The notes under the pieces were generated by a model. The model did not search any database. It had not been told where the DNA came from and worked only from the letters and a program-made list of their open reading frames with translations. Shown here one piece after another: positions 39,020-48,264 of a DNA stretch of 64,000 nucleotides (positions are counted from its first letter, which is position 1; each line of letters begins with the position of its first letter). A program made the translations under genes and the position numbers. Source of the stretch: Nocardioides bruguierae (lineage in GTDB: Bacteria; Actinomycetota; Actinomycetes; Propionibacteriales; Nocardioidaceae). The stretch lies in NCBI RefSeq assembly GCF_023656415.1, contig NZ_JAMOIL010000003.1, positions 171,255 through 235,254 on the forward strand, read 5' to 3'.

Positions 39020-39688
39020 ATGCCTCCCGCCGACACGCTGGCAGACCTCGTGCTGCCCTGCCGCGACGAGGGCCCGGCGCTGCGGTCGCTGCTGCCGCAG
39101 GTGCCGGCCGCTCTGCGGGTGATCGTGGTCGACAACGGGTCCACCGACGACACCGCCGCCGTGGCCGCCTCGCTCGGGGCCACGGTCGTGCACGAGACGC
39201 AACCCGGGTACGGGGCCGCGGTGCACACGGGGCTGCTGGCCGCGACCGCCGAGCACGTCGCGTTCATGGACGGCGACGGGTCGATGGACCCCCGGCAGGT
39301 GCTGGCGCTGCTGGACGACGTCGTGGCCGGTCGTGCCGACATGGCGGTCGGCCGCCGGCGTCCCGTGCGACGGGGCGTGTGGCCCTGGCACGCACGCCTG
39401 GGCAACGTCCTGATCCTGGCGTGGCTGCGGCGCCGCATCGGCACGAACGTGCACGACATCGCGCCGGTGCGGGTGAGCCGACGGGACGCGCTGCTCGCGC
39501 TGGACGTGCGCGACCGCCGCTTCGGCTACCCCGTCGAGCTGCTGCAGAAGATGACGCTGGCAGGCTGGCGCGTCGTCGAGCACGACATCGACTACCACCC
39601 CCGGGCGGCCGGCACCCGCTCGAAGGTGTCGGGCTCGGTGCGCGGCACCGCCCGCGCCGCCCGTGACTTCTGGAAGGTGCTCGCATGA
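39020..39688 (+). CDS. family 2 glycosyltransferase (dolichol-phosphate-mannose-synthase-like)
   Basis: A 222-residue GT2 enzyme, usually transferring sugar from a nucleotide donor to polyprenyl phosphate. VLPCRDEGPAL, VIVVDNGSTDDT and the metal-binding MDGDGSMD give the GT-A fold. No membrane segment, so it would act at the inner membrane face, supplying a lipid-linked sugar. ATG 39020 follows TAGCGT (39008-39013) by 6 nt and is the promoter-proximal gene of a five-gene operon, each start overlapping the previous stop. Confidence 0.85.
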   Translation: MPPADTLADLVLPCRDEGPALRSLLPQVPAALRVIVVDNGSTDDTAAVAASLGATVVHETQPGYGAAVHTGLLAATAEHVAFMDGDGSMDPRQVLALLDDVVAGRADMAVGRRRPVRRGVWPWHARLGNVLILAWLRRRIGTNVHDIAPVRVSRRDALLALDVRDRRFGYPVELLQKMTLAGWRVVEHDIDYHPRAAGTRSKVSGSVRGTARAARDFWKVLA

Positions 39689-40362
39689 CCACCCGCGTCC
39701 TCGTCGTCGCCAAGGCCCCCGTGGCCGGGAGGGTCAAGACCCGCCTCGGCGCGGACGTCGGCATGCACACCGCGGCCCACGTCGCCGCCGCGTCCCTGCT
39801 CGACACCCTCACCGCGGCCGCGGCCGCCGTGGGTGCCGCGCACTGCCACCTGAGCCTGGCGGGCGACCTGGCCGAGGCGGTGCGCGGCGAGGAGCTGCTC
39901 GCGGCCACGACCGGCTGGCACGTCCACCCGCAGGTCGGCGACGGGTTCGCCGCCCGCCTGGCCCGGGCCCACGCCGACGTGGCCGCGACCGGCCCGGGCG
40001 CCGTCGTCCAGGTCGGCATGGACACTCCCCAGGTCACCCCTGCCCTGCTGCTGGACGCCGCAGCCGGCCTCGAGGACCACGACGCGGTGCTGGGCGACGC
40101 CACCGACGGGGGCTGGTGGGTGCTGGCGCTGCGCGACCCCTCCCGCGCGGCCTGCCTGGCCGGCGTACCGATGTCGGTGCCCGAGACCGGTCGGCTGACC
40201 CGCGACGCCCTGGAGGACGACGGGCTCACCGTCGGCTCCACCGCCGTCCTGACCGACGTGGACACGGTGCCCGACGCCGACGCGGTCGCCCCGCTGGCAG
40301 GCCCGATGTTCGCGGCCTCCTGGGCGGCCGCCCGCCCCGTGACGACCGGAGGCACCCGATGA
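39685..40362 (+). CDS. DUF2064 / TIGR04282-type nucleotidyl- or glycosyltransferase-like protein
   Basis: A 225-residue GT-A-like protein with the family opening VLVVAKAPVAGRVKTRLG and the later VGMDTPQVTP and DGGWWVLAL. Members are found beside GT2 enzymes and are often annotated glycosyltransferase; the substrate is unproven. Its ATG overlaps the GT2 stop by four bases. Confidence 0.82.
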   Translation: MTTRVLVVAKAPVAGRVKTRLGADVGMHTAAHVAAASLLDTLTAAAAAVGAAHCHLSLAGDLAEAVRGEELLAATTGWHVHPQVGDGFAARLARAHADVAATGPGAVVQVGMDTPQVTPALLLDAAAGLEDHDAVLGDATDGGWWVLALRDPSRAACLAGVPMSVPETGRLTRDALEDDGLTVGSTAVLTDVDTVPDADAVAPLAGPMFAASWAAARPVTTGGTR

Positions 40363-41060
40363 CCATCTCCCGGCCCGACCCTGCCGAGGACCGACGCGTC
40401 TCCTTCACCGACGCCTTCTCCTCCGCGTTGCGGGGTGCCCCGGCCGGCTTCGGGCGTGCGGAGGCCGCCGCGCACGCCGACCTCCTGCCCGTGCACGCGT
40501 GGTCGGGCGAGGCCACCACCGAGGACGAGGCCCTGCTGGCGCTCTGCGAGGGCGCGACCATCGACCTGGGCTGCGGCCCCGGGCGGATGGCCGCCGCCCT
40601 GGTGCGGCGTGGGCACCGGACCCTCGGCGTCGACGTCGTCGAGGAGTGCGTGCGGCTGACCCGCGCCCGCGGCGTGGACGCCGTGCACGGCTCCCTGTTC
40701 GAGACCCTGCCCGGCGAGGGCTCCTGGACCACCGCGCTGCTCGCCGACGGCAACGTCGGCATCGGCGGCGACCCCGTTCGGCTGCTCGAGCGGGCCGCCG
40801 CGATCCTCGGGCCCGCCGGTCGCGTGGTCGTCGAGGTGGCGGGCCCCGGAGTGCGCTCCACGTCGCGGTGGATGACCCTCGAGGTGGACGGGGTGGCGTG
40901 CCGACCGTTCCGCTGGGCCGTGCTCGGCACCGACGACGTCTGCGCCGTGGCGGTCGCCGCCGGTCTCGCCGTGCGCTCGATCGAGCGGGTCGGGCGCCGG
41001 TGGGTCGCGGTGCTGGACCGTGGCGTCGAGGGGGTCGCCGGGTCCAGGATGGTGGGATGA
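40359..41060 (+). CDS. SAM-dependent methyltransferase of the GT2 operon
   Basis: A 233-residue class I methyltransferase: TIDLGCGPGRMAAALVRRG is motif I, VDVVEECV the strand-2 acid, and LLADGNVGIGGDPVRLL the following motif. It may modify the lipid-linked sugar or glycan built by its neighbours; that is inference from the operon. ATG overlaps the DUF2064 gene stop (ATGA). Confidence 0.82.
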   Translation: MTISRPDPAEDRRVSFTDAFSSALRGAPAGFGRAEAAAHADLLPVHAWSGEATTEDEALLALCEGATIDLGCGPGRMAAALVRRGHRTLGVDVVEECVRLTRARGVDAVHGSLFETLPGEGSWTTALLADGNVGIGGDPVRLLERAAAILGPAGRVVVEVAGPGVRSTSRWMTLEVDGVACRPFRWAVLGTDDVCAVAVAAGLAVRSIERVGRRWVAVLDRGVEGVAGSRMVG

Positions 41061-42274
41061 CGGACGCCGGCGCTCCCGCACCCGGCCGGAGGCGCCTCGC
41101 CAGCCTGCGACCGCCGCGCGAGGAGGACTTCTCCCCGCGGCTGCGCAGCCCCGCGGTCGCGGCGCGCGTCGGCGTGGCGCTGGGCGTCTGCTTCGGCCTC
41201 GCGTTCCTGACCGGCCTGGTCAGCCACTACTCGCAGCTGCCCGACCCGCCGGTGCCCGTGCCGACGTCCCCGTCCTGGGGCTACCGGGTGACGCAGGGCC
41301 TGCACGTGGCCACCGGCATCGCCGCCATCCCGCTGCTCCTGGTCAAGCTGTGGACCGTGCTGCCGCGGCTGTTCCAGGCCATGCCCCGCGGCGTCGGCCC
41401 GCTCGCCGTCGCCACCGCCGAGCGCGTCAGCGTGGCGCTGCTCGTCGCCTCGGCGATCTTCATGCTCGTCACGGGGCTGATGAACTCCACGCAGTGGTAC
41501 CCGTGGGCGTTCTCCTTCCGCAGCACCCACTACGCCGTCGCCTGGGTGGCGGTGGGCGCGATCGTGCTGCACGTGGCGGTGAAGCTGCCGGTGATCCGCA
41601 CGGCCCTGGGCGCCGACCTGGAGGACACCTCCCAGGACCGCGTCCCCAAAACGTCCCCGACCAGGGGTGTCGACCAGGAGGGGCTCTCGCGGCGCGGCCT
41701 GCTCACGGCCACGTGGACGGCGGCGGGCCTGGCGGTCCTCGCCACCGCCGGCGCCACCGTGCCCTGGCTGCGGCGCGTGTCCGTCCTGGGCGTGCGCTCC
41801 GGCGACGGCCCCCAGGGCGTGCCGATCAACCGGACCGCCTCCGCCGCGGAGGTGGACCCGGCGGCCGTCGGCGAGGACTACCGCCTCGAGGTCGTGCACG
41901 GCGAGCAGAGCGTCACCCTGAGCCGGGCGGACCTGGAGGCCATGGAGCAGCGCACCGAGGCCCTGCCGATCGCGTGCGTGGAGGGATGGAGCGCCCAGGG
42001 CACCTGGTCGGGCGTGCGGGTCCGCGACCTGCTCGACCTCGTCGGCGCCCCGGCGGGCGCGGCCGTCGTCGTCGACTCCCTCCAGCAACGGGGCGCCTTC
42101 TCCTCCACCCGCCTGCCGGGCAACTTCGCGGACGACCCACGCACCCTGCTCGCGCTCGGCCTCTCCGGCGAGCCGCTGAGCCTCGACCACGGCTACCCGG
42201 CGCGGATCATCGCGCCCAACCGGCCCGGGGTCCTCCAGACCAAGTGGGTCCACCGGCTCGAGGTGCAGGCATGA
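41057..42274 (+). CDS. membrane-anchored molybdopterin-dependent oxidoreductase
   Basis: A 405-residue fusion. The N-terminal ~180 residues hold four membrane helices of cytochrome b561-like type with well-placed His residues (for example in QGLHVATG and IVLHVAVK). After a further helix (~215-235) comes a sulfite-oxidase-type molybdopterin domain (~265-405) whose probable Mo-ligand Cys is in PIACVEGWSAQGTW. The ending KWVHRLEV is typical. This fusion passes electrons between a periplasmic-side Mo centre and membrane haem; substrate unknown. Overlaps the methyltransferase by ATGA. Confidence 0.85.
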   Translation: MTDAGAPAPGRRRLASLRPPREEDFSPRLRSPAVAARVGVALGVCFGLAFLTGLVSHYSQLPDPPVPVPTSPSWGYRVTQGLHVATGIAAIPLLLVKLWTVLPRLFQAMPRGVGPLAVATAERVSVALLVASAIFMLVTGLMNSTQWYPWAFSFRSTHYAVAWVAVGAIVLHVAVKLPVIRTALGADLEDTSQDRVPKTSPTRGVDQEGLSRRGLLTATWTAAGLAVLATAGATVPWLRRVSVLGVRSGDGPQGVPINRTASAAEVDPAAVGEDYRLEVVHGEQSVTLSRADLEAMEQRTEALPIACVEGWSAQGTWSGVRVRDLLDLVGAPAGAAVVVDSLQQRGAFSSTRLPGNFADDPRTLLALGLSGEPLSLDHGYPARIIAPNRPGVLQTKWVHRLEVQA

Positions 42275-42741
42275 ACGCGGGGGAGGGGACGGACGTGGCC
42301 GACGGGCCGGGCGGGCCCCGTCAGGTGGGGCAGGTGGGGCAGGTCGGGCGGGTGGTGCTGGGCGCGCTCGGGGTCCTCGTCCTGGGCTACGGGCTGTTCC
42401 TGCTGGTCTCCCGCCGGTCGTTCGGCGACCTCGTCGACGCCGGCCTCTGGCTGGCCGGTGGGGTGCTCGTGCACGACGTGCTGCTCTCGGGGCTGCTGAT
42501 CGCGCTGGGCGCCGCGGCAGCCCGGTGGCTACCGGGGAGGTGGCGCGGGCCGCTGGCCGGAGGACTGGTGGTGCTCGGCTCGCTCACGCTGCTCGCCGTC
42601 CCGTTCCTCGGCGGGTTCGGCCGCGCCAACGCGCCGGACAACCCCACGCTGCTCGACCGGGACTACCTCGCGGGGTGGCTGCTGCTGGTGGCGCTCACGG
42701 CGCTGGGCGTGCTGCTCGCGCGGTACCGGCCGCGCCGCTGA
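42271..42741 (+). CDS. small membrane protein ending the GT2 operon
   Basis: A 156-residue protein with four predicted helices (~30-48, ~58-80, ~95-115, ~130-150) after a short Gly/Val/Gln repeat (QVGQVGQVG). I do not recognise a family. Its ATG overlaps the oxidoreductase stop, so it is expressed with it and may be its membrane partner. Confidence 0.7.
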   Translation: MNAGEGTDVADGPGGPRQVGQVGQVGRVVLGALGVLVLGYGLFLLVSRRSFGDLVDAGLWLAGGVLVHDVLLSGLLIALGAAAARWLPGRWRGPLAGGLVVLGSLTLLAVPFLGGFGRANAPDNPTLLDRDYLAGWLLLVALTALGVLLARYRPRR

Positions 42742-42807
42742 GCCGCGGCGGCGCAGGCGGCCTGCCGTCGCGTCGGGAGAGGGCGCGACACGCCGTCCGC
42801 CGCGTTG

Positions 42808-42835
42808 TTGATCGAACACTTGTTCGGGCTAGATT
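42808..42835 (+). promoter_or_regulatory. recA promoter with LexA (SOS) box
   Basis: TTGATC (42808-42813), 16 nt, TAGATT (42830-42835) form a good -35/-10 pair. Between them lies TCGAACACTTGTTCGG (42812-42827), matching the actinobacterial SOS consensus CGAAC-N4-GTTCG. LexA bound there would block RNA polymerase until DNA damage. Confidence 0.9.
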
Positions 42836-42979
42836 GTGTCCACAAGCGTGTCGCGGAGCGCGGTCGTCCACAGCCCCGCCGCGGGTCGAGGGTGACTGTC
42901 GGTGCCTTCTCCTAGCGTCGCCCACGACATGAGAGAACAAGGCCAGCCGGGTCAGGCCCGGGGGAGACGGAGACAGAAG

Positions 42980-44041
<1,062 letters not shown>

Positions 44042-44055
44042 GTCGCCCTTCTCTC

Positions 44056-44853
44056 ATGGGTCACCTGCACGAGGACCGTCCCGCTCCCTCCTGGGCCGGT
44101 GACGTCTCCCTGGGCGTGGACGCGTGGACGCGTCGCGCCCCGGAGGCGGCACCTGCCCAGGAGTCGGCCGACGCCGACGACGCCGCGGAGGAGCGAGGCT
44201 CGACCCGGGGCGGGCGCGGCCAGGGACGAGGACAGGGACGAGGACGGGGCCGCGGGCGCCGGTCCTCGGGTCCGGGCGGCGGTCAGCGCTCACGCCGGCA
44301 CGGGGACGACGTGCCCCGGGACGCGCCGGGCCCACCGGAGAACCCGGAGGAGGTCGCCCGGGCGATCCTGCTCGAGCAGCTGACGGGTCGTGCGCGCTCC
44401 CGCGCGGAGCTGGCCGAGAAGCTGGCCGCCAAGCTGGTGCCCGACGACGTGGCCGAGCAGCTGCTGGACCGGTTCGAGGAGGTCGGTCTGGTCGACGACG
44501 AGGCCTTCGCCCGGGCCTGGGTCTCCTCCCGCCAGCCCACGAAGAAGCTGGCCCGCCGCGCGCTGGCGCAGGAGCTGCGCCGCAAGGGCGTCGACGACGA
44601 GGTCGCGAAGGTGGCGCTCGACGAGGTCGACCCGGCCGACGAGGAGGCGGCTGCGCGAGACCTCGTCCGCAAGAAGCTGCGCTCGATGCGGTCCCTCGAC
44701 GACACGGTCGCCATGCGACGGCTGCTCGGTGCCCTCGGACGCAAGGGGTTCGGCGGCGAGATGGCCTACCGGGTCGTCCACGAGGAGGTCCGGGCCGACC
44801 GCGAGGGGGACGACGGGGCGGCCGGTGAGGACACCCCGTGGGACCTGCCATGA
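44056..44853 (+). CDS. recX: RecA regulator RecX
   Basis: RecX binds RecA filaments and limits their growth. The 265-residue protein has an extra N-terminal ~95 residues that are low-complexity (an R-G-Q-G-R-G-type run) before the three-helix RecX repeats (~105-265: AILLEQLTGRARSRAEL, FEEVGLVDDEAFARAW, ARRALAQELRRKGVDDE). It starts 14 nt after recA and is co-transcribed under the same LexA box. Confidence 0.93.
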   Translation: MGHLHEDRPAPSWAGDVSLGVDAWTRRAPEAAPAQESADADDAAEERGSTRGGRGQGRGQGRGRGRGRRSSGPGGGQRSRRHGDDVPRDAPGPPENPEEVARAILLEQLTGRARSRAELAEKLAAKLVPDDVAEQLLDRFEEVGLVDDEAFARAWVSSRQPTKKLARRALAQELRRKGVDDEVAKVALDEVDPADEEAAARDLVRKKLRSMRSLDDTVAMRRLLGALGRKGFGGEMAYRVVHEEVRADREGDDGAAGEDTPWDLP

Positions 44854-44860
44854 TGTCGCC

Positions 44861-45343
44861 GTGGCAGACGAGCGCGAGATCCTGACGTACGAGCTGTTCG
44901 GCACCGCGGTGCGCGAGATCGCGCAGTCCGTCGCCGACTCGGGCTACGAGCCCGACCTGGTGCTCTCCATCGCTCGCGGTGGTCTCGGGCTCGGCATGGG
45001 CTTGGGCTACGCGCTGGGCGTGAAGAACCTCTCCGCCGTCAACGTGGAGTTCTACACCGGGATCGAGGAGCGCCTCGACGTGCCGATCATGCTCCCGCCG
45101 ACGCCGGACGCCGTGGACCTCTCGGGCATGAAGGTGCTCATCACCGACGACGTCGCCGACACCGGCAAGACGCTGCAGACCGTCCTGGACTTCTGTGGCG
45201 ACCACGTGGCCGAGGCGCGCTCGGCCGTCGTCTACGAGAAGCCGTGGACCGTGGTGCGCCCCGACTACGTGTGGCGCCACACCGACCGCTGGATCGACTT
45301 CCCGTGGTCGAGCCTGCCGGTCGTCACGCCGCGCGACGCCTGA
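44861..45343 (+). CDS. phosphoribosyltransferase (xanthine/hypoxanthine type)
   Basis: A 160-residue PRTase type I fold with the PRPP-binding loop VLITDDVADTGKTL (~93-106), and RPDYVWRHTDRWIDFPW near the end as in Xpt/Gpt-like enzymes. It would salvage a purine base or act on another ring. GTG 44861 follows CATGAT (44849-44854) by 6 nt, so besides read-through from recX it may have its own start. Confidence 0.8.
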   Translation: MADEREILTYELFGTAVREIAQSVADSGYEPDLVLSIARGGLGLGMGLGYALGVKNLSAVNVEFYTGIEERLDVPIMLPPTPDAVDLSGMKVLITDDVADTGKTLQTVLDFCGDHVAEARSAVVYEKPWTVVRPDYVWRHTDRWIDFPWSSLPVVTPRDA

Positions 45344-45377
45344 GCAGGCGCCGCGCGACGCACGCGCTCGCGGACGG

Positions 45378-46112
45378 TCAGTACCGCGTCGCGGTGTAGA
45401 CGACGCTCTTGGTCTCGGCGTAGGCGGTCGAGGCCGGGATGCGCAGGCGGTACTTGATCTTCGCGCCGCTCTTCTTGGGGGCCGCGACGTTGACGCGGTA
45501 GCGAGCCTTCGCGTTCGTCCGAGTGCGGGTGTAGAGGACCCACTTCTTGCCCTGCTTGCGCTCCACGGCGATGAGCTTGCGCTTGTAGCCGGCCACGACC
45601 TTGCCCTTGAGGCCGATGCCGCGCGTGGTGTTGAAGGTCGAGGCGTTCAGGTTGCGCTGCACCTTGGCGGTGATGGTGCTCTTGGAGGGCGCGTAGACCT
45701 CGCCGGTGCTGGGGTGAGTGCCGCCGGCGTAGATGACGCGGTAGGTGGCGTTGCCGACGGCCTTGGTGGAGTCGTACAGGTAGGCCGCGTCGTCCTCGGA
45801 GGTGGCGATGGTGGTCCACTTCTTGGTGCCGGCCATGCGGCGCTTGACGGTGAGGCCGCCGTAGTAGACCTGGTCGCCGTCGGCGGTCTCAACGTTGATG
45901 GAGAGGCTCAGGGCGTCGCCGTGCTTGGGCACGCCCGGCTGGGTGCGGTAGCTGCTCGCGGTGAGCCAGCGGTTGGTGGTGCTGCCGACGATGGTGGTCG
46001 TCGTGTCGGCGCTCGCGGCGGGGGCGAGGAGCAGCGAGAGGCTGCTCGCCAGCAGGACGGTGGCGAGACCCGAGGAGAGCAGGCGGACGGATCGGGGGAG
46101 ACGTGAGGACAC
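45378..46112 (-). CDS. secreted protein with two Ig-like domains
   Basis: A 244-residue exported protein: signal peptide 1-35 ending APAASA, a first beta-rich domain (~36-135, with GVPKHGDALSLSINVETADG) and a Lys/Arg-rich second domain (~140-244). Both resemble the Ig-like sugar- or wall-associated domains common on actinobacterial surfaces. No enzyme motif. The style recalls the C-terminal Ig-like domains of the giant nuclease. Convergent with the PRTase gene. Confidence 0.75.
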   Translation of the reverse strand: MSSRLPRSVRLLSSGLATVLLASSLSLLLAPAASADTTTTIVGSTTNRWLTASSYRTQPGVPKHGDALSLSINVETADGDQVYYGGLTVKRRMAGTKKWTTIATSEDDAAYLYDSTKAVGNATYRVIYAGGTHPSTGEVYAPSKSTITAKVQRNLNASTFNTTRGIGLKGKVVAGYKRKLIAVERKQGKKWVLYTRTRTNAKARYRVNVAAPKKSGAKIKYRLRIPASTAYAETKSVVYTATRY

Positions 46113-46219
46113 GTGGGGTCCGTTCTGGGAGGGGGGTGCGCCGGTCGACGCGCACAGGGACTACCCAGAGAGGCGTCAGTAAAACCCTGTCCTAGACCAC
46201 TGGCCACTAGGGTGCTCCT

Positions 46220-47020
46220 GTGATCGAGCACGTCGCGGTGACGCGGTACGTCACCCCGTTGCGGGAGGGCGGCAGCCTCCCGGGAGTCGTGGAGGCCGAC
46301 GACCTCGGCACCTACGTCTGCAAGTTCCGTGGCGCGGGCCAGGGCCTGAAGGTGCTCGTGGCCGAGGTCGTGGTGGGCGAGCTGGCCCGCAGGTTGGGCC
46401 TGCGGACGCCGGTGCTCGTCGAGCTCGACCTCGACGCGGAGCTGGCCCGCTACGAGGCCGACGAGGAGGTCCAGGACCTCATCAACGCCTCGGTGGGCTC
46501 GAACCTGGGCATCGACTTCCTCCCCGGCTCGTTCGGCTTCGACGGCTCCACGTCCGTGGGCGCCGAGGAGGCGGCGCGGGTGCTGTGGCTCGATGCGTTC
46601 TGCGCCAACGCCGACCGTTCCTGGAGGAACCCCAACCTGCTGGTGTGGAACGGCGACCTGTGGGTCATCGACCACGGCGCCAGCCTGTACTTCCACCACG
46701 CCTGGGCCGGGGGGATCACGGACCCCCAGCGGTTCGCGGCCCAGCGCTGGGATGCCTCCGACCACGTGCTGCTGCCGCTGCTCGAAGGCGGTGCGGACGT
46801 GCTGGCGGCCGTCGACGACGAGATCGGCTCCCGCATCGACGAGGCGCTGCTGACCGAGGTTCTCGCCGAGGTCCCCGACGGCTGGCTCCAGCCCGTGCCC
46901 GGGGCCGACACGGCCGAGGAGGTCCGGGGGGCCTACGTGCGGTTCCTGCTGGCCCGACTGGGCACGCGGCAGTGGCTGCCGGACCTGGCGGACCTGTCGG
47001 GGCCGGGGGGCGCGTCGTGA
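46220..47020 (+). CDS. HipA-like kinase
   Basis: A 266-residue protein of the HipA/PI4K-like kinase fold. The catalytic loop is D125-A-F-C-A-N130-A-D132-R133-S-W-R-N137-P-N, the metal-binding D-H-G is at 151-153 (VIDHGASL), and YVCKFRGAGQGLK near residue 35 supplies the nucleotide-binding Lys. It lacks the N-terminal HipA domain, so it is the short solo form. GTG 46220 follows TAGGGT (46208-46213) by 6 nt. The stop overlaps the GTG of a DUF3037 gene. HipA phosphorylates glutamyl-tRNA synthetase in E. coli; the target here is unknown. Confidence 0.82.
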   Translation: MIEHVAVTRYVTPLREGGSLPGVVEADDLGTYVCKFRGAGQGLKVLVAEVVVGELARRLGLRTPVLVELDLDAELARYEADEEVQDLINASVGSNLGIDFLPGSFGFDGSTSVGAEEAARVLWLDAFCANADRSWRNPNLLVWNGDLWVIDHGASLYFHHAWAGGITDPQRFAAQRWDASDHVLLPLLEGGADVLAAVDDEIGSRIDEALLTEVLAEVPDGWLQPVPGADTAEEVRGAYVRFLLARLGTRQWLPDLADLSGPGGAS

Positions 47021-47400
47021 CGCAGCGTGTGTCCTACCAGTACGTGGTGCTGCGCTGCGTGCCTCGCCCCGAGCGCGAGGAGTTCTGCAACGTGGGGGTC
47101 GTCCTGTACTGCCACGCCACCGACTTCCTCGGGGTCGCGCACCGGGTCGACGAGGCCCGGCTCTCCGCCCTGGCCCCGGGGCTCGACCTGGCGCACGTGC
47201 ACCGCGGGCTCGCCTACGCCGAGGCGGTCGCCTCGGGCTCGCCGGCGGCCGGGGCCGCCTCGGGTGAGCGCACCAGCCAGCGCTTCGGGTTCCTCAAGGC
47301 TCCGCGCAGCACCGTGCTGCAGCCTGGCCCGGTGCACGGCGGGGTCTGCGAGGACCCCGCCGCAGCACTGGGTCGGCTGCTGGACGCCTACGTGGACTGA
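47017..47400 (+). CDS. DUF3037 family protein, partner of the HipA-like kinase
   Basis: A 127-residue protein with the DUF3037 pattern: YQYVVLRCVPRPEREEFCNVGVVLYC at the N-terminus and FGFLKAPRSTVLQPGPVHGG-type ending. It begins with GTG overlapping the kinase stop (GTGA), so the two are made in fixed ratio. Function unknown; pairing with the kinase suggests substrate, inhibitor or adaptor. Confidence 0.82.
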   Translation: MTQRVSYQYVVLRCVPRPEREEFCNVGVVLYCHATDFLGVAHRVDEARLSALAPGLDLAHVHRGLAYAEAVASGSPAAGAASGERTSQRFGFLKAPRSTVLQPGPVHGGVCEDPAAALGRLLDAYVD

Positions 47401-47433
47401 GCCGGCGGCCCGGCTCAGGACGGTCAGACCGGC

Positions 47434-48186
47434 TCAGACCGGGACGAGCTCGACGGCGCCGACGGCGTAGCGCGCCAGCACCGTGCGGGCGACCTCCGGG
47501 TGCGCACCGAGCGGCTCGGCGACCGCGGCGGCCCCGGCCTCGAGGGCGAGCTCGGCGGCCCGGTCGGCGAGCGGACCGGGGGTGAGGAAGAACGACGCCA
47601 CGGCGATGTGCCGGCGTCCCTCGGCCCGGAAGGCGCGCACGGCCTCGCCGGCGGCCGGCGGGGCGGCCTGGGCGTAGGCGGTGGTGACGGGGAGCTTGTG
47701 GTGGGCGCCCCACACCCGGGCCAGGCGGGCCACGGCCTGGTTGGAGATCGCGTCGGTGGAGCCGACGGCCGCGAGGACGAGCGCGTCGAGCTCGCGGACC
47801 CGAGCGGTGCGCAGGGCCTCGCGCAGGCGGCTGTCGAGGACCTGCAGGAAGCAGGCCTCGAGCCCGAGGGCCGGGGTGGCCTGCACACGGAGCGAGTCGT
47901 GTCGCTCCTGCATGGTCGAGACCGCCCCGGCCACGGTCGCCGCGGCCTCCGGCGACTCCGTGAGCAGCAGCGGCACCAGCACGATCTCGTCGTGGCCGGC
48001 CTTCGCCAGCGCGTCACAGACCGAAGCGACGGAGCCGCGACGCTTCAGCGGCGCGTCCACGTAGGCCGACTCGACCCGCAGGTCGGGGCGTACGGCGCGG
48101 ACCTCCTCGACGATGGCGGACACGGTGGACGTCGCGCGGGGGTCGTCGAAGCCGGATGCCAGTGCGACCAGGGCGGGAGCGGCCAT
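47434..48186 (-). CDS. CbiX-type sirohydrochlorin chelatase-like protein
   Basis: A 250-residue two-lobed chelatase-like protein with LASGFDDPRATSTVSAI replacing the usual HGSRDP start, then VLVPLLLTESPEAAATVAG and the second-lobe AVASFFLTPGPLADRAAEL. Located 78 nt behind cysH, it would insert iron into sirohydrochlorin to make the sirohaem needed by the sulfite reductase of the same operon. The first His of classical CbiX is missing in the opening motif, so activity is likely but not certain. Confidence 0.8.
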   Translation of the reverse strand: MAAPALVALASGFDDPRATSTVSAIVEEVRAVRPDLRVESAYVDAPLKRRGSVASVCDALAKAGHDEIVLVPLLLTESPEAAATVAGAVSTMQERHDSLRVQATPALGLEACFLQVLDSRLREALRTARVRELDALVLAAVGSTDAISNQAVARLARVWGAHHKLPVTTAYAQAAPPAAGEAVRAFRAEGRRHIAVASFFLTPGPLADRAAELALEAGAAAVAEPLGAHPEVARTVLARYAVGAVELVPV

Positions 48187-48264
48187 GGGTGCTTCTCTCC
48201 TTGCAGTTGCGGTGGTGCGGTGGTGCTCGTTTCCAGGGGGTGCGGGTGGTGCTGGTGGTGCGGG

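Noticed and set aside
42902..42979. Longer recA start at 42902
   Set aside because: Adds 26 Arg/Gln-rich residues not found in RecA; ATG 42980 matches the family.
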